Notes: a model not told the origin generated them from the letters alone. Numbered from the stretch's first letter, positions 11,601-23,114 are shown. The stretch is DNA of 64,000 nt from Aristolochia californica (GCA_029961685.1 JARWKL010000009.1:28459208-28523207); one strand, 5' to 3'. Program-made: numbers and translations.

Positions 11601-12791
11601 CTTTTTAAATGGTGATATAAGTGAGAAAATTTATATGGTTCAGCCACCTGGTTATGTGGTTGAGGGGGAGTCAGTATGCCGGTTAAAAAAATCTTTATAT
11701 GGGCTTAACCAATCCCCTAGGGCTTGGTTTGATAAAGTTAGTCAAATACTTCTATGGTTTGGTTTTCTTCGATACTCGGTTGATCATTCCGTATATTATA
11801 AAAATACAGTCAAAGGGAAAATATTATTGGCTGTATATGTTGATGATATTATTTTAACCGGTGATGATGCTCTGAACATACAAGAGGTGAAGAAGATGAT
11901 ATGTCAGGAATTCAAGACTAAGGATCTTGGTATGCTTAAATATTTTTTGGGTATAGAAGTTCTTCAATCCAAACATGGGATAATATTGTCTCAGAGGAAA
12001 TATGTCATGGATCTCCTTGAAGAAACAGGAATGAAGGGTTGTTGACCAGTCGACACACCTATGGATACAAATGTAAAATTATGTGCCACAAATGAAGAAG
12101 ATATTGATATTGGAAAATATCAAAGACTCGTGGGAAAAATGATTTATCTCACGTTAACTAGGCCAGACATATCATATGTTGTAAGTATGGTGAATCAATT
12201 CATGCACAAACCACAAATTACCCACTGGCAGGCTTTAGAGAGATATTACAATACCTAAAAGGAGCTCCAGGAAGAGGATTGATGTATAAAAAATATGTGC
12301 ACTTCAACATAGAAGGCTTCTCGGATGCAGATTGGGTTGGATCACTTGATGATAGAAAATCTACATCAGGATATTGTACTCTGGTTGGAGGAAACTTGGC
12401 TATATGGAAAAGTAAGAAGCAAAATGTGGTTGCAAGATCTAGCGCTGAGGCATAATACAAAGCTATAGTCCATACTGTTAGTGAACTCTTATGGGTTAGG
12501 ACCCTTCTTACCTAATTAGGTTTTTTTTAAAAAGGGTCCATGGGTCTGCATTGTGATAATCAATCAGCCATTCATATTACTTCAAATCCAGTTTTTCATG
12601 AAAGAACTAAACATATTGAGGTGGATTTTCATTTTATACGGGAGAAGTTTCAAGCAGGAATAATCTCTCTCAAACATGTGTCATCTCAAGAGCTAGTAGT
12701 TGATATTCTCACTAAACCCGTTACATCAAAAATCCTATCGTTTATATGTGGCAAGCTGGTTATTTATGATGTCTTTTCTCCTCCAGCTTGA
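8662..12791 (+). pseudogene. Copia gag-pol pseudogene of B1
   Basis: The start ATG at 8662 is collinear with B2. Gag lies at 8662-9680 with several stops and shifts; its zinc knuckle is lost in frame. The protease motif WIIDSGASEHLSG is near 9715-9760 with DSG intact. The integrase core is at 10149-10982 (HFDVQGPL, FVDDFTQVFWLY, LRSDNAEEY, TPQQNGVGERKNRH), retaining D, D and E. Reverse transcriptase is at 11520-12045 (YQLDVKNAFLNGDI, LYGLNQSPRAWF, AVYVDDIILTG). RNase H is at 12240-12791 and ends VFSPPA. Stops at 9061 (CGG in B2), 11478 and 12043 break it. Confidence 0.9.
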
Positions 12792-12798
12792 GGGGGAG

Positions 12799-13186
12799 TA
12801 TTGGAAGATGGGCTCAAGCCCACAAACTCAACACAAGAAACTCACACGTCAAAGGAGTTGCATATATTTGAAATATGATACTTCACTTAAAGATGTCATA
12901 GAGGTGTAAATATGTGTTCTTTTTATGTCTTTTATTTCATCAAATTGTAGCCCTAAGGGCATTGTAAAGACTATAAATAAAGACATTGGCTAAGAGGTAG
13001 AGCTTTGAAGCACTCTCCTCTCTTTCCACAAATTCGTCCAGCCCTCATTTTCTTCTTGACGCAAACCTCTTCTCCCTTAATCTGAACTCTCTCCTTCCAC
13101 GTCCTTCTTCTTCTCCTCTCCTTCTCTCTTCTTCTTCTTCTTCCTCGTTGATCTAAAGTTCCTTTCATGAGATCCTAAATTCTACA
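12799..13186 (+). repeat. B1 3' LTR
   Basis: 388 bp, starting TATTGG (G>A in the terminal TG) and ending TTCTACA. It follows the tract AGGGGGAG. Very similar to the 5' LTR with scattered differences, so B1 is younger than the gypsy it entered. Confidence 0.9.
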
Positions 13187-14510
13187 AACAGTGTCTCACA
13201 ACTTCAACACAACAGCATTGGATCAGTAAGTTGATGGGATTTGACTTTTCAGTTGAGTACCGTTCGTGGAGATTAAACAAAGCAGCGGATGCCTTGTCAC
13301 GACATTTTGAACATCAACAGCTCATATATGCGATCATCCTAGACATGGTAAGAGAAGCCCATTCCACTGTGTCTGTCCTACAGGAGCTCCACAAAAAAAT
13401 TACAGAGGGGACAATGGATTCTAAGTGGTCCATCCAGGATTCACTTATTTGCTACAAACAACAGATTTATCTTCCCCACACTTCCGAGTTGATTCCAACC
13501 ATCCTCTCTGCATACCATGGCAGCACACATGAAGGTATTCAGAAACTTTGCAGCGTATTCGACCAGATTTTTATTGGCAAGCCATGAAGACCTCCATTGC
13601 GACATATATCTCGGCATGTCAGGTATGTCAATGCAACAAAGTTGACCACTTAAGTCCAACAGGTCTTCTACAACCTCTCGCCCTCCCTACATAGGTATAG
13701 GCCGATATTTCGATGGACTTTGTTGAGGGTCTTCAACAGTCAGCTGAAAAATCAGTACTATTTGTGGTGGTCGATCGGTTCTCCAAGTATGCACATTTTA
13801 TTCCTATGACTCATCCATATACAGCATCACGGGTAGCACAAAATTTCCTTGAGCATATTGTTCGATTACATGACATTCCGGAATCTATTGTCAGTGATCG
13901 GGACGCGGTATTCACAACACTTTCTGGTGAGAAATTTTTCGTGTGAGCGGCTCGAAATTGAAAATTTCCTCCTCATATCATCCTCAAACAGATGGTCAAA
14001 CCAAGGTGGTTAACCGCACCATCGAAATGTATCTACGGTGCCTTGTGGGCGATCATCTGAAGCACTGGGTTCAATGGCTACTGTGGGTTGAATACTGTTA
14101 CAACACTTCATTCCACTCAGCCTTGCAATCCACTCCCTTCAGGGTTCTTTATGGGCCTTTCTCCCCCAAATATTTTGGGCCTTTCTCCATTATTCGATGC
14201 GTGGGGCCGGTGGCCTATCAACTACAACTTCCAGCCACGATCAAGCTGCATGATGTGTTTCATGTATCCCTCCTGAAACCATATATATCCGCTCCATTCC
14301 TTCCTCCAGTGGACAACGGACACGTCATTCTTACACCAGTCTTGGTGTTACGCTCCAGTTTGGTCAATGACCAGTGGGAGATTCTAGTCTAGTGGACAGC
14401 TACAGAACCTAATATAGCTACATGAGAGCGGTTGGACACCTTCAAATAGGTATACCCAGCTTACGAGCTTGAGGACAAGCTCTTTCTTCAAGGGGAGGCA
14501 GATGTTGAGG
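13187..14510 (+). pseudogene. Ty3/gypsy RNase H-integrase remnant (D1, part 2)
   Basis: Continuation of the frame broken at 7373. The RNase H end (MGFDFSVEYR.. AADALSRH) is at 13231-13310. The integrase zinc finger is split by a frameshift near 13545 but keeps CQVCQ (about 13617). The core shows DISMDFVEG, VVVDRFSKYAHF and IVSDRDAVFTT (13700-13930), then HPQTDGQTKVVNR (about 13980-14015), with Lys where the catalytic Glu is usual. After RVLYG the frame jumps to KYFGPFSIIR, so about a hundred residues are missing. The tail (EILVQW, AYELEDKLFLQG) resembles the chromodomain end of chromoviruses and runs into the LTR at 14511. Confidence 0.85.
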
Positions 14511-15363
14511 ACTCAATAGCTAATCGAGTCATACAACGAAGGAGCACTGAGTTACAGACTTAATAGTTTTCTTTCCATATTATTTTAAATTCGTTTTTCA
14601 TGCATTATTTAGGTTAAATTTCCATAGGGGCAGAATTGTAATATTAAACTAGGGTGGACGTCAAGCCTACTTAAGGGGCAAAAGAATGAGAAAAGAGCAA
14701 GTCTTGAATTAGGTAAACAAGGTTTGAAATTCTCCTTGACGAGCTCTAGGGTTTGGAGGTCTCCTTGTGAGCTCTAGGTCCAGGTTCCTGTAGAATCTAA
14801 ATATCCTTCTCTCATTTTTTGATTGCCATTCCGTTGATCCCTACCGAAGAAGAGAAGGGAATTGATGTCCCCTTTTCCGAGTTCAAACAGATGCTTCAGC
14901 CTCTTTTTCATCATCCACAACAAGAGAGGGACTCTTCCCTCCTTTTCAAGCCAGAAGTGAGGATTCTCCATCCTCTTATCACGAGCAGCACTGGTACAAG
15001 TAATTGATACATCAATATCAGCAAGAAGAAAGTAAGGAACCCCTAATACGTGATCCAAAAGTTATACAAGATAGGAGCTTCCCAGCCCTATCATGAGCAG
15101 CAACCAAGAGGGTTCCAAAGCCACTTTTCAGTGATCAAAAGAGGAGTCTTTCTTCTCCTGTCCGAGCAACATCAGTAAGGGCTCTTTGCCCTTACCCTAA
15201 AATAGCAACTTAGCCTCATAAAGAGAATTGTTTCCCTCCAATCCGAGATCACCACACAGAAAGGATTTTTTCTTCTTCCTCACAGAGGCCAGTAACTCAC
15301 TTACAATGTTGGATTAACAAATCCCATGCCGAGTTATTCGATCCATGATTAGGGACCATAACC
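14511..15363 (+). repeat. Gypsy 3' LTR of D1 (probable)
   Basis: Starts TGTTGAGGACTCAATAGC after an AAGGGGAGGCAGA purine tract and probably ends at GGGACCATAAC near 15363, which resembles the end of the 5' LTR at 5035. The start matches the LTR start of E at 59677. The pol frame continues into it (VEDSIANRVIQRRSTEL then stop). The end is approximate. It holds no other gene. Confidence 0.6.
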
Positions 15364-15712
15364 TAGTCTCATGAGTTGCTCTTCTAGTTGTAATCTTGCT
15401 TTGAGGTGTACTTTTTTGTTATTAAGGTTGAATCTCCCTTATGTAAAAGGTGTAATTTTTTTTTTTGTATTTTCATTCTTTCTCATCTAGAACCTAGAAT
15501 CTAGATAGGAAGGCTTGCTACTTTTACAATCTCAAGAAATTTATAAAATTCATGTATTAATTATTACACATGGCTTAAAAGAGGGTTCAAATCTTTTTTG
15601 TGTAATTTTCTAGCTAATAGAGCTTATTAGTTAAAATTTTCAAAGTTCTTGGGTGGTGAATTCCTAATATAGACCCCACTCCACACACCTTGGTTTGGGA
15701 TATGTTGGAAGA

Positions 15713-16134
15713 TGGGCTCCGACCACATGACCAAGGAAGACCCACATAGCTAAGAGTATTATAAGATGGGTCACACAACCAAGAAAGGCCCACAAGATGG
15801 GCCCAAACCCATAAGAAGTAGGATCCACCATGATTACCATGAGTTGGTATCCTTATCACATAAGTTGGAAGATCAAGAAGGACTCACGAAGACATCTTTA
15901 TCTTATGGTCACATCCCAGAAGAGTTTTAGTTTGAATTATGTTTGTCTTTTATATATATTGAGTTATTTAATTATGTTAGGACTTATCTTTAAGAGTTAG
16001 AGTTTGGGTGTAATTGGGACAAAGGTAGTTTTATTGTAATTGGACTCTACTACTTTACTCTATTATAAATAGAGGTTCATGTACTTTGATTATAATAAGT
16101 CAATGAAGTTTTTCTCTTTTCCATAAATTCAACA
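15713..16134 (+). repeat. Solo LTR of family A (A6)
   Basis: 422 bp, TGTTGGAAGATGGGCTCC..AAATTCAACA, flanked by GGATA (15708-15712) and GGATC (16135-16139), a 5-bp duplication with one change. The paralogous empty site is visible at about 46927 (TTTGGGATCCATTTGC). A single LTR with a duplication implies LTR-LTR recombination. Confidence 0.88.
16064..16071 (+). promoter_or_regulatory. LTR TATA box (family A)
   Basis: TATAAATA about 65 bp from the LTR end, followed by AGAGGTTCATGTACT. The same box is conserved in A3, A4, A7 and the LTR at 41954-42356. Confidence 0.5.
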
Positions 16135-17220
16135 GGATCCATTTGCTATAGAAGCAAACTTCTCAGTCAAACAAGGAGAGATAGAACACAAGAGGTTACC
16201 ATTACCTGTCTAGTGTTCAGAGGTTCCAGAGTCAATGATCCAAGATGGAGAAGTAGCCAAAACTATACTTGTTATAGTAGTAGCAACAATAGGAGATGCC
16301 TTGTTTGGGGAGGCTTGGTGTGTGGTAGGGACCATCGTATGTTTTATCTTATGAAGTAAGTCAAATTCTTCTTAAAAAATAGTCTTCGTGCAGGTAGACA
16401 CCATTATATCTTTTATCTTCTAAAGTAATTCAAGTTTCTATGTAGAAACAAACTTCTTACCTTTGGGATTCTTAAGAGCCATTTGTATAACTAAACTCTT
16501 AAACCAATCAAAGCTTTTATGAAATGAGCTTATGGTTTTTTTCTTCAATAATAATGTCTCAATCGGAGAGATGAATGCAAGATAGGTAATATCTTACTAA
16601 TGTAATAAGGAGGCCGGTATCTCAGACAAGTTCAACTGAGGAGCATATATGTTGATGAGTAAGAGAATAAAATACCAAAAACAAGACTACTAATTACTGT
16701 TGAACCAACTAAAGTTTTTATGAACTAGTTGTGAAAGAATAAAAACCAAAACCGAGGCTGCTGCAAAGTCTCCTAAAAAATAGAGAAGAAAACATGCTTT
16801 TAACTTGAGCCATAGATCCTTGTTCAAATAGAGCAACGTTAGAACAATGAACTTCTATTTGAGAAACCAACCTTAATCCAGAATAGGGAAGCCTCTCACG
16901 TTGACAAATAAATCCATTCAATCCAAGGAAAGTTGAAAATCCTATTGAAGATCTTCAAAAACCCAAGGAAGAAGCAGTTATTCAGGCTGAAGAGAACAAC
17001 AAAGAGAAGTCAGAAGAAGAAAGCAGCAAAGAAATGTCCAACAGAATTGAAAATGGTGTATCCCTCATAAACGAGATTAAAGATGAAGGAAACAACTACA
17101 AAATGAATGGGAAGTTGTGAAATGATATTTAGTGAATATGTTCTTAGTGTTGAGTAGTTTAAATTTGAATTTCGAAGAAAATAAGAAATGATTGTATCTT
17201 AATTATGATGGAAAGATTAC

Positions 17221-17535
17221 ATTGTTTTCTTGCATTCCTCGTGTTTGGAACACTATAATGAATTTCAGCTCCCAAAGATTATATTGGGACTTTTAGGTTT
17301 TTACCCAAAATTTTTAATCATAATTAGACAAATTACCAACTTTTAAACTTATTAACAAAATACCCAACTTTGACCGGTCAACCACCGATAATGTGGCGCC
17401 ACATCATCATGATGGCACATTAGTACTCGATGAGTTGAATGACACATCAACACCCATGTTGGATGCCACATCATTAAATGACAAAAAACCCTCCATTTAA
17501 AATATAACGTGGCAAACGACATCATCATCCATTTA
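17221..17535. other. Unclassified spacer with CCACATCAT repeats
   Basis: About 300 bp between H1 and the AT-rich satellite. Words such as GTGGCGCCACATCATCATGATG, GCCACATCATTAA and CAACACCCATGTTGG form short direct and inverted repeats. No open frame of note. It could be the edge of a DNA transposon, but no terminal pair was found. Confidence 0.35.
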
Positions 17536-18905
17536 GTACCGTTTATTATTGATTTAAAATATTTATTAATTGAAAACATTATTCAAAAAATTAATTTTAG
17601 AGTTTAAAAATCAAATTTATCGATATACTTTTAATTACCTTATATTTTTAAGAATATATTATTTAAATGTATATTATATAATTAAAAAGTTCGACTCTTA
17701 CCTATTAAACTCATTTTATAATTGATTTAAAATATTTATAATTGAAAAATATTTAAAAACTTTATTTTTTAATTTAATATTTAAATTTATTTGTATACTT
17801 TTTATTACCTTATATTTAAAATAAAAAAATAGGCAGACTAATTATTTACATAATATTATTCTTACCTATTTAAAACCTTTTATTATTGTTTTAAAATATT
17901 TATTAAATGAAAAAATATTTTAGACTTTAAAAATCAAATTTATCGACACATTTTTTACCATGTATTTAAAATAATAAATAATTAATAATTTATATTCTAA
18001 CTCATACAAATTTAATATATTTTTTATTATTTAAAATTTATTAATTAAAAAATATATGAAAACTATATTTTAGAGTTTAGTTATTAAATTTATCTGTACA
18101 CTTTTTATTACCTTATATTTGAAATAATAAAAAATAAAATAAGTATGCTAATTAATTAAAAAAACATTCTCTTACCTATTTAACACTTTTATTATCAATA
18201 GAAAATATTTTTAATTGAAAAATTATTCAAAAAATAATTTTATAGTTAAAAATCTAATTTATCAGTAATGTTTTTATTTAATTATATTTTAAATAATAAC
18301 TTATTAAATAAATATATCAATTAATTATAAAAATTTTACTCTTATATATTTAACACATTTTATTATTGATTTAAAATATTTATTAATTGAAAATTTTGAA
18401 ATCAAATTTTTGGTAAATTTTATTTTTATTATATTTAAAAAATAGAATAAAAAGTTTAATAATTAATCAAAAATATTATTCTTACAAATTTCACACCTTT
18501 TATTATCGATTTAAAATATTTATGATTTGAAAAATATTCAAAAAAATTATTTTAGAGTTTAATAATTATATTTATTGGTACACTTTTGATTACCTTATAT
18601 TTAAAATAATAAAAAATAAATAAGTATAAAAATTATTTAAAAAATCTTACTCTTACCTATTTAACATATTTATTATTGATTTAAAATATTTATTAATAAA
18701 AAATATTATTTTTTTTAGGATTGAAAATATAAAAATTATTTGTAAATTTTTTTTACCTTATATATAAAATAATAAATTGTTTAAATTTATATTAATTAAT
18801 TAAAAAATCTTACTTTTACCTATTCAACACCTTTTAATATCGATTTAAAATATTTATTAATTGAAAGAAAATGATTTTTTTTATTTTAGAATTTAATAAT
18901 AAAAT
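17536..18905. repeat. Diverged AT-rich tandem satellite, about nine units
   Basis: A strongly AT-rich tract whose anchor TTATTATTGATTTAAAATATT or variants recurs at about 17551, 17724, 17888, 18028, 18195, 18368, 18508, 18678 and 18842, giving a period of 140-173 bp. Other words keep their order in most units: TTTTAGAGTTTAA, CAAATTTATCG, TTTTTATTACCTTATATTTAAAATAATA, CTTACCTATTTAACA. Units are heavily diverged with indels. No coding potential. Confidence 0.8.
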
Positions 18906-19119
18906 TTATTGTGGAAAAACCTTTTGTTGTACAAAAAGGAAAATTTCTTGTACTCATGGAGAAAGGAATAGAGGAAGCATGTTTTCTCTCCCATCTTGCC
19001 CATGAGGGGAATAATGCTCCCTTTTGTTTTATTCACCTTGAAAGAAGAAGAGAGGGTATTATATCTCCATCCACATAAAATGGACACTTTTTCTACACAT
19101 AGGAGACTCGCCTTTTTGA
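18906..19119. other. Unassigned segment between satellite and F LTR
   Basis: About 210 bp with overlapping short frames on both strands and no recognised motif. It either belongs to the eroded 5' part of the F1 LTR or is an unrelated insertion; the other F LTR copy at 23115 does not match it. Confidence 0.3.
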
Positions 19120-20375
19120 GTCATGTCAAAAACTTCAGGAGAGCAATCCACTCCTTCCTAAACTTGAGGTACAATGTAAACTTGGAGTTTTAAGATATAT
19201 TTTGTATTTAAACATATTTTCACATTTACATATCCACATTTCATACATGTTAGAATCACTTGGGATCATTCATTACCATGTTTTTAAAACTTCATTAGAT
19301 TAACTGGTACTGGAATGTTCGATCAACACCTGCCAATGATCGATCAACCAGAAGTGAATAGGCAAACAATATAAAGCAAGATTGATTGATCGATCATCCA
19401 AAACATGTCCATTCTGTGCTGTAAAACATGATCGATCAACCCATTTGGATTGATCAATCAATAATTTCAAGACAAAGGAAATTTTTATTGATTAATTTAT
19501 CAACCGTTGATATTAATCGATCATAAAAAAATTTGCCAATCAGGGACATAAAACACGATTGATCATAGGAGAATCATTGATTGATCATACATGCAATGCA
19601 CTCCTAGAAGCAATTCTGATTGATCGATCATACCATGTATATTGATCGATCAGCTTAAAATATCAGACCTAACATGAAGGTATTAATTGATCATATCGTT
19701 GATCAATAAATCACATTTTGGCAGAAAATTGTCATTCTTTCGATTAATCGATCAATCACTTTACACTGATTGATCAATGTAAACTCAATTTTTTGTAAAC
19801 CTGAAAAAAATGGCTAGTTTGGCTTGGGGAGCTTATAAATACCCCACCAAACCTCCCATTGAGAAGTTAATGAGCTTTATTAGTATATCCACAAGTCTTT
19901 ATTCTCAATCCTTTGCAAACCTTCCTAAAATGCATATTTGAGAAAGAGTGAGCCAAACTCTAGAAAAATCATTTCACTTTTCTCATATCCTCTCCATTGT
20001 ATACACATTAGACAAATTCCAATTTATTTCATTGTACTATTAAGGTTGGAGGCTTGAATCTCTTAAAGGAGAAGGTTTCTCTCCAATCGATAAGGGCATA
20101 AGTATTACCTGTTTTTTGTATTTTTTATGATAGGTTCATTTAGAACCTGACTAAATCTAAACATAAATGGCCTAGCTACAGGTAGAATCTAGACAATGTC
20201 ATTGGGAACATCGGTAACAAAATATTTGGTGTTAATTATTGTGGTATGTGAAATTTTTATGTTTGAATTGCATGTTTGCATGATTTTATATTCCATGCCT
20301 TAAAGTTTTATAATTGTAATTCTCGATTTACACCCTGCTCACCCAATCCCTTTTGAGAAGCCATCTGGGCCAATA
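19120..20375 (+). repeat. 5' LTR of SIRE-like copia F1 (truncated start)
   Basis: Long LTR aligned with the copy at about 23380-23632 and with 59298-59676. It ends GGGCCAATA just before primer-binding site TGGTATTAAAGC (20378-20389). The first ~260 bp of the LTR, known from 23115, are missing or replaced. It contains a dense palindrome array (19320-19800). Confidence 0.7.
19320..19800. promoter_or_regulatory. GATCGATCAAT palindrome array in the F LTR
   Basis: A dozen or more copies of TGATCGATCA, TTGATCAATC and close variants within 480 bp, often in pairs about 10-25 bp apart, for example GATTGATCGATCATACCATG followed by TATTGATCGATCAG. The motif is self-complementary. The same arrangement recurs in the F LTR pieces at 23590-23632, 44860-44945 and 59298-59450. 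It may be a transcription-factor or hairpin array; function is inferred only. Confidence 0.55.
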
Positions 20376-20442
20376 ATTGGTATTAAAGCAGGACAAAACT
20401 TGATTTGAGTCAAAATCTACTTGATTTTGAAATCCAGTTAAG

Positions 20443-23113
20443 ATGGCATGTCAAGACAAATTGCTCTTTCCTTAAGGACAATCCGCCAATTGTCCCCCAT
20501 TAATCAATGGTGTTAATTATGGATATTGGAAGGTAAGAACGACCCTTTTGAAGCTCCAAAGTTGGAAAATGACATCTAGTAAAAAAGGACTTCATAGAGC
20601 TAAGTAGGGAAGATAATGAGCAGCTCAAAACAAACTCCAAGGCCATCAACCTATTGTTGTGTGCCTTAGGACCAAATGAGTTCAATCGGTCTCCACATGT
20701 AAGACAACAAAAAAATTTGGGACAAATTAGATGTCACACATGAAGGACCACTAGAGTCAAAGACTTTAGGATTAATTTGAAATCGGGCGAATCAATACCT
20801 GAGATGTGTTAGGAATTAGATGCCCTAATTCCAAACTAACGAGACCAATAATAATAATCATAGAAGAAGAAAAAAGCTTGCATGAAAAAAAAAAAAGATT
20901 TATAGAGGTTCGCCTCAAGGTGAGACTACATTGTGTCTTCTACCACTATAGTAATCCACTATGAAGATGAAATAGTTTACAAGAGAAATGACACACAAAT
21001 TACAAGTGTTTTTTCTCTAACCTCTCTAGGGCTGCAACTCATGATTCTTCTCTGAGATGATAATACTCCGGGTGATAGAAACCCTAACAACGATGCCTCC
21101 AAATATAAAGAGAAAATTAGAGCAATCAGATTACAAGTGTGAAATCTCCAAACTACCCTTAATGATTACAAGGTCGATCAGCCTACCAACGTAGCACAAG
21201 GCTTTGATTAGGCTTTAAAACTTTACAAGATGAACTCGAGGTTCATTCATATTTTAAATGAACTGAACATCTTAGGAGAGAAGTTTCACTCTATAGACAA
21301 AATGACAAGCTTCTCAAGGCACTTCCAAAGTCATAGGACATGAGAAAGATCACCATTCGTGAGAATGCTAACTTTAGGACAATGAGCTTGGAAAAGCTTC
21401 TTGGAATTCTCCTTACTTATGAGATGGAACCTAAAGAAGTAGAGAAATAACAACCTAAAAGAAAAAACTCTTACTCTAAAGGCCTAATATAGTATTGAGA
21501 ATGATTCTTGTAAAGAAAACTCCAATAAGGTGAGTTTCTCACTAGACATTTATAGAGAATGTATAGAAATAAGTTTTTTTTTGAAAAGGCCAAACCAGAA
21601 CTCAAAATGACAAATCTTTTAAGAAAACTAATAATTTTTTATTGTGAAAAACCAAAGCATAGAAGAAACAAATACTGAAACTTAGAAGGAAGAATCCCTT
21701 CCTCAAGCAAATATCTTATGAACAAGAAGAAGAAAGTCTTAATCTCAGTTTAAAATGTTATGGAAGATGAGTCAAGCCATTCTGATGAAGAAGAGAGCGA
21801 TGTAGCACGATGAGTCTACCACTTCGAAAGAAGTTAGTGACTTAGACTATGAAAATGAACTTAAATTGCTTTAGAGAAATCAATTCATATATGTAATAAG
21901 TATAAGGAAAAGTGCAATGCTCAAAGACATGAGATTGCAAAGCTTAAAGAGGAGCTTAGTGCCTTCAAGGAAGAAAATGAAAGCCATATCACCAGTGTTT
22001 CAAGGGAAAGTGGGTTGATAGACGAACTATCATGAGATAGAATTGCTTTTCAAAAGAAGAGCATGGATTTGGAACAACAAGTCAAAGCTCTATGACAAGA
22101 ATTTTAGGAAGAACAAGAAAAGACAAATCAAGAAGTTCACTCCCATTCCTTACATTTAATGCCACTATTGCAATGAAGTGGGTCAGTATACCCATATTTT
22201 CCAAATTAAGAATATAAATAGCATCAAACACAATTGGGCACCCAAAACAACCGAAAGGATTGTGGTAACCCACAAAAACTCAGGCAAACAAGTTTGGTTG
22301 CCCAAATCACCTAGTGCTTCAAATGTTATCCCAAAGGGACCCAACTTAAAATGGATATGTAAGGGTTAAGTCTCTTGTGATGTAGGTTTGTCTCTAAGAC
22401 AAGGCACCGTAAAATATTTGGATTTTGGATAGTGGTTGCTCAAGGCACATGACTAGTGATAAGAAGAAGTTCATAAAACTCAAACTAAAAGACAATGGTC
22501 ATGTAGCATTAGGAGACAATAGCAAGGGTATCATCAAAGATATTGGTAAAATTGGTACCTCAATCTATTTCATATTAGATGTCTATTATGTAGAAGGGTT
22601 GATGCATTGTTTAATTAGCATTAGTCAATTTTATGACAAAGGTAACAAAATCTCATTTGAAAAAGACAAATGCTTGGTAAAAAATGAAAACAATGAATTA
22701 GTTCTAGAGGAACATAGAAATAGAAACCTCTATGTTGTGAGCGTAGTTGATTTATCCTCAACTAGTACCATCTGTTCGGGTGTAGAAATTGATGAATCTT
22801 GGTTATGACAAAAGAGACTATGATACATAGGAATCGATTCTTTAAACAAATTAGCAAAGAAAAACCTAGAGAGAGGACTACCAGATAAAAAATTTGTAAG
22901 AGAGAGACCTTGTGATGCTTACACACAGAAACTCTTTCAAATCAAAGAATGTAGTTTCAACCTCTTGACCTCTTCAACTAATCCACATGGTATGGGCCAA
23001 ACATTCTCCGCTCCTCAAAGTCCTCATGAAAATGGTGTTGTTGAGAGAAGGAATAGAACTTTAATTGAGATGGCTAGAGCTATGTTCCATGCGTACAACA
23101 TGATGTTGACCAA
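20443..23113 (+). pseudogene. SIRE/Maximus-like copia gag-protease-integrase remnant (F1)
   Basis: Begins MACQDKLLFP at 20443, about 55 bp after the primer site, followed by gag fragments (YWKVRTTLLKLQSWK; WDKLDVTHEGPLESKT). A Tnt1-like solo LTR interrupts it at 20815-21198. A degenerate zinc knuckle CHYCNEVGQYTH lies near 22165 and has lost its last Cys. The protease reads LDSGCSRHMTSDKKKF (22425-) with DSG intact, and the pre-integrase region follows to 22808. The integrase is internally deleted: after LLTSS it jumps to PHENGVVERRNRTLIEMARAM (about 23025-23090). The frame ends at an LTR junction at 23115. Confidence 0.8.
20815..21198 (-). repeat. Solo LTR of Tnt1-like family (T)
   Basis: Starts TGTGTTAGG and ends GTAGCACA on the plus strand. 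Its left part, reverse-complemented, contains GTTAGTTTGGAATTAGGGC, the same sequence that A1 splits at 81/2854. It interrupts F1 gag. I could not find a clean target duplication, so the outer bases are approximate. Confidence 0.55.
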
Positions 23114-23114
23114 G

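Larger units (their letters stand above)
7374..13186 (+). mobile_element. Full-length but decayed copia element B1
   Basis: A 5.8-kb Ty1/copia element inserted in gypsy RNase H. The LTRs are 7374-7761 and 12799-13186, with primer-binding site TGGTATAAGAGC at 7762-7773 and polypurine tract TTGAGGGGGAG at about 12788-12798. Flanks share AACA (7370-7373 and 13187-13190), a 4-bp duplication, or 5 bp with one base lost. Gypsy coding sequence continues across the two flanks. All coding domains are present in copia order (gag, protease, integrase, reverse transcriptase, RNase H) but broken. Confidence 0.93.
15364..17220 (-). mobile_element. Minus-strand copia fragment H1 with solo LTR inside
   Basis: Collinear with 46590-47155 plus 57095-57690, which are interrupted elsewhere by C. 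On the minus strand it runs from a leader through gag-like residues (QMALKNPKGKKFV, 16440-16490) to the start of the copia protease (SPSWIIDS) near 16200. The piece 15369-15700 is a non-coding repeat shared with 46600-46920. The solo LTR A6 splits it. Many stops; no integrase or reverse transcriptase. Confidence 0.65.

Noticed and set aside
16718..16921. Conserved minus-strand frame shared with 57461-57664 as a small host gene
   Set aside because: Both copies lie in the leader/gag part of the H copia fragments, so conservation reflects repeat copies, and no domain is recognisable.
17536..18905. AT-rich tract as a matrix-attachment region or replication origin only
   Set aside because: The ordered recurrence of anchor words shows a tandem repeat; a further role cannot be claimed from sequence.
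19320..19800. CRISPR-like array from the repeated GATCGATC words
   Set aside because: Spacing is irregular, repeats are 8-12 bp palindromes, spacers are similar between LTR copies and the DNA is a plant retroelement LTR.
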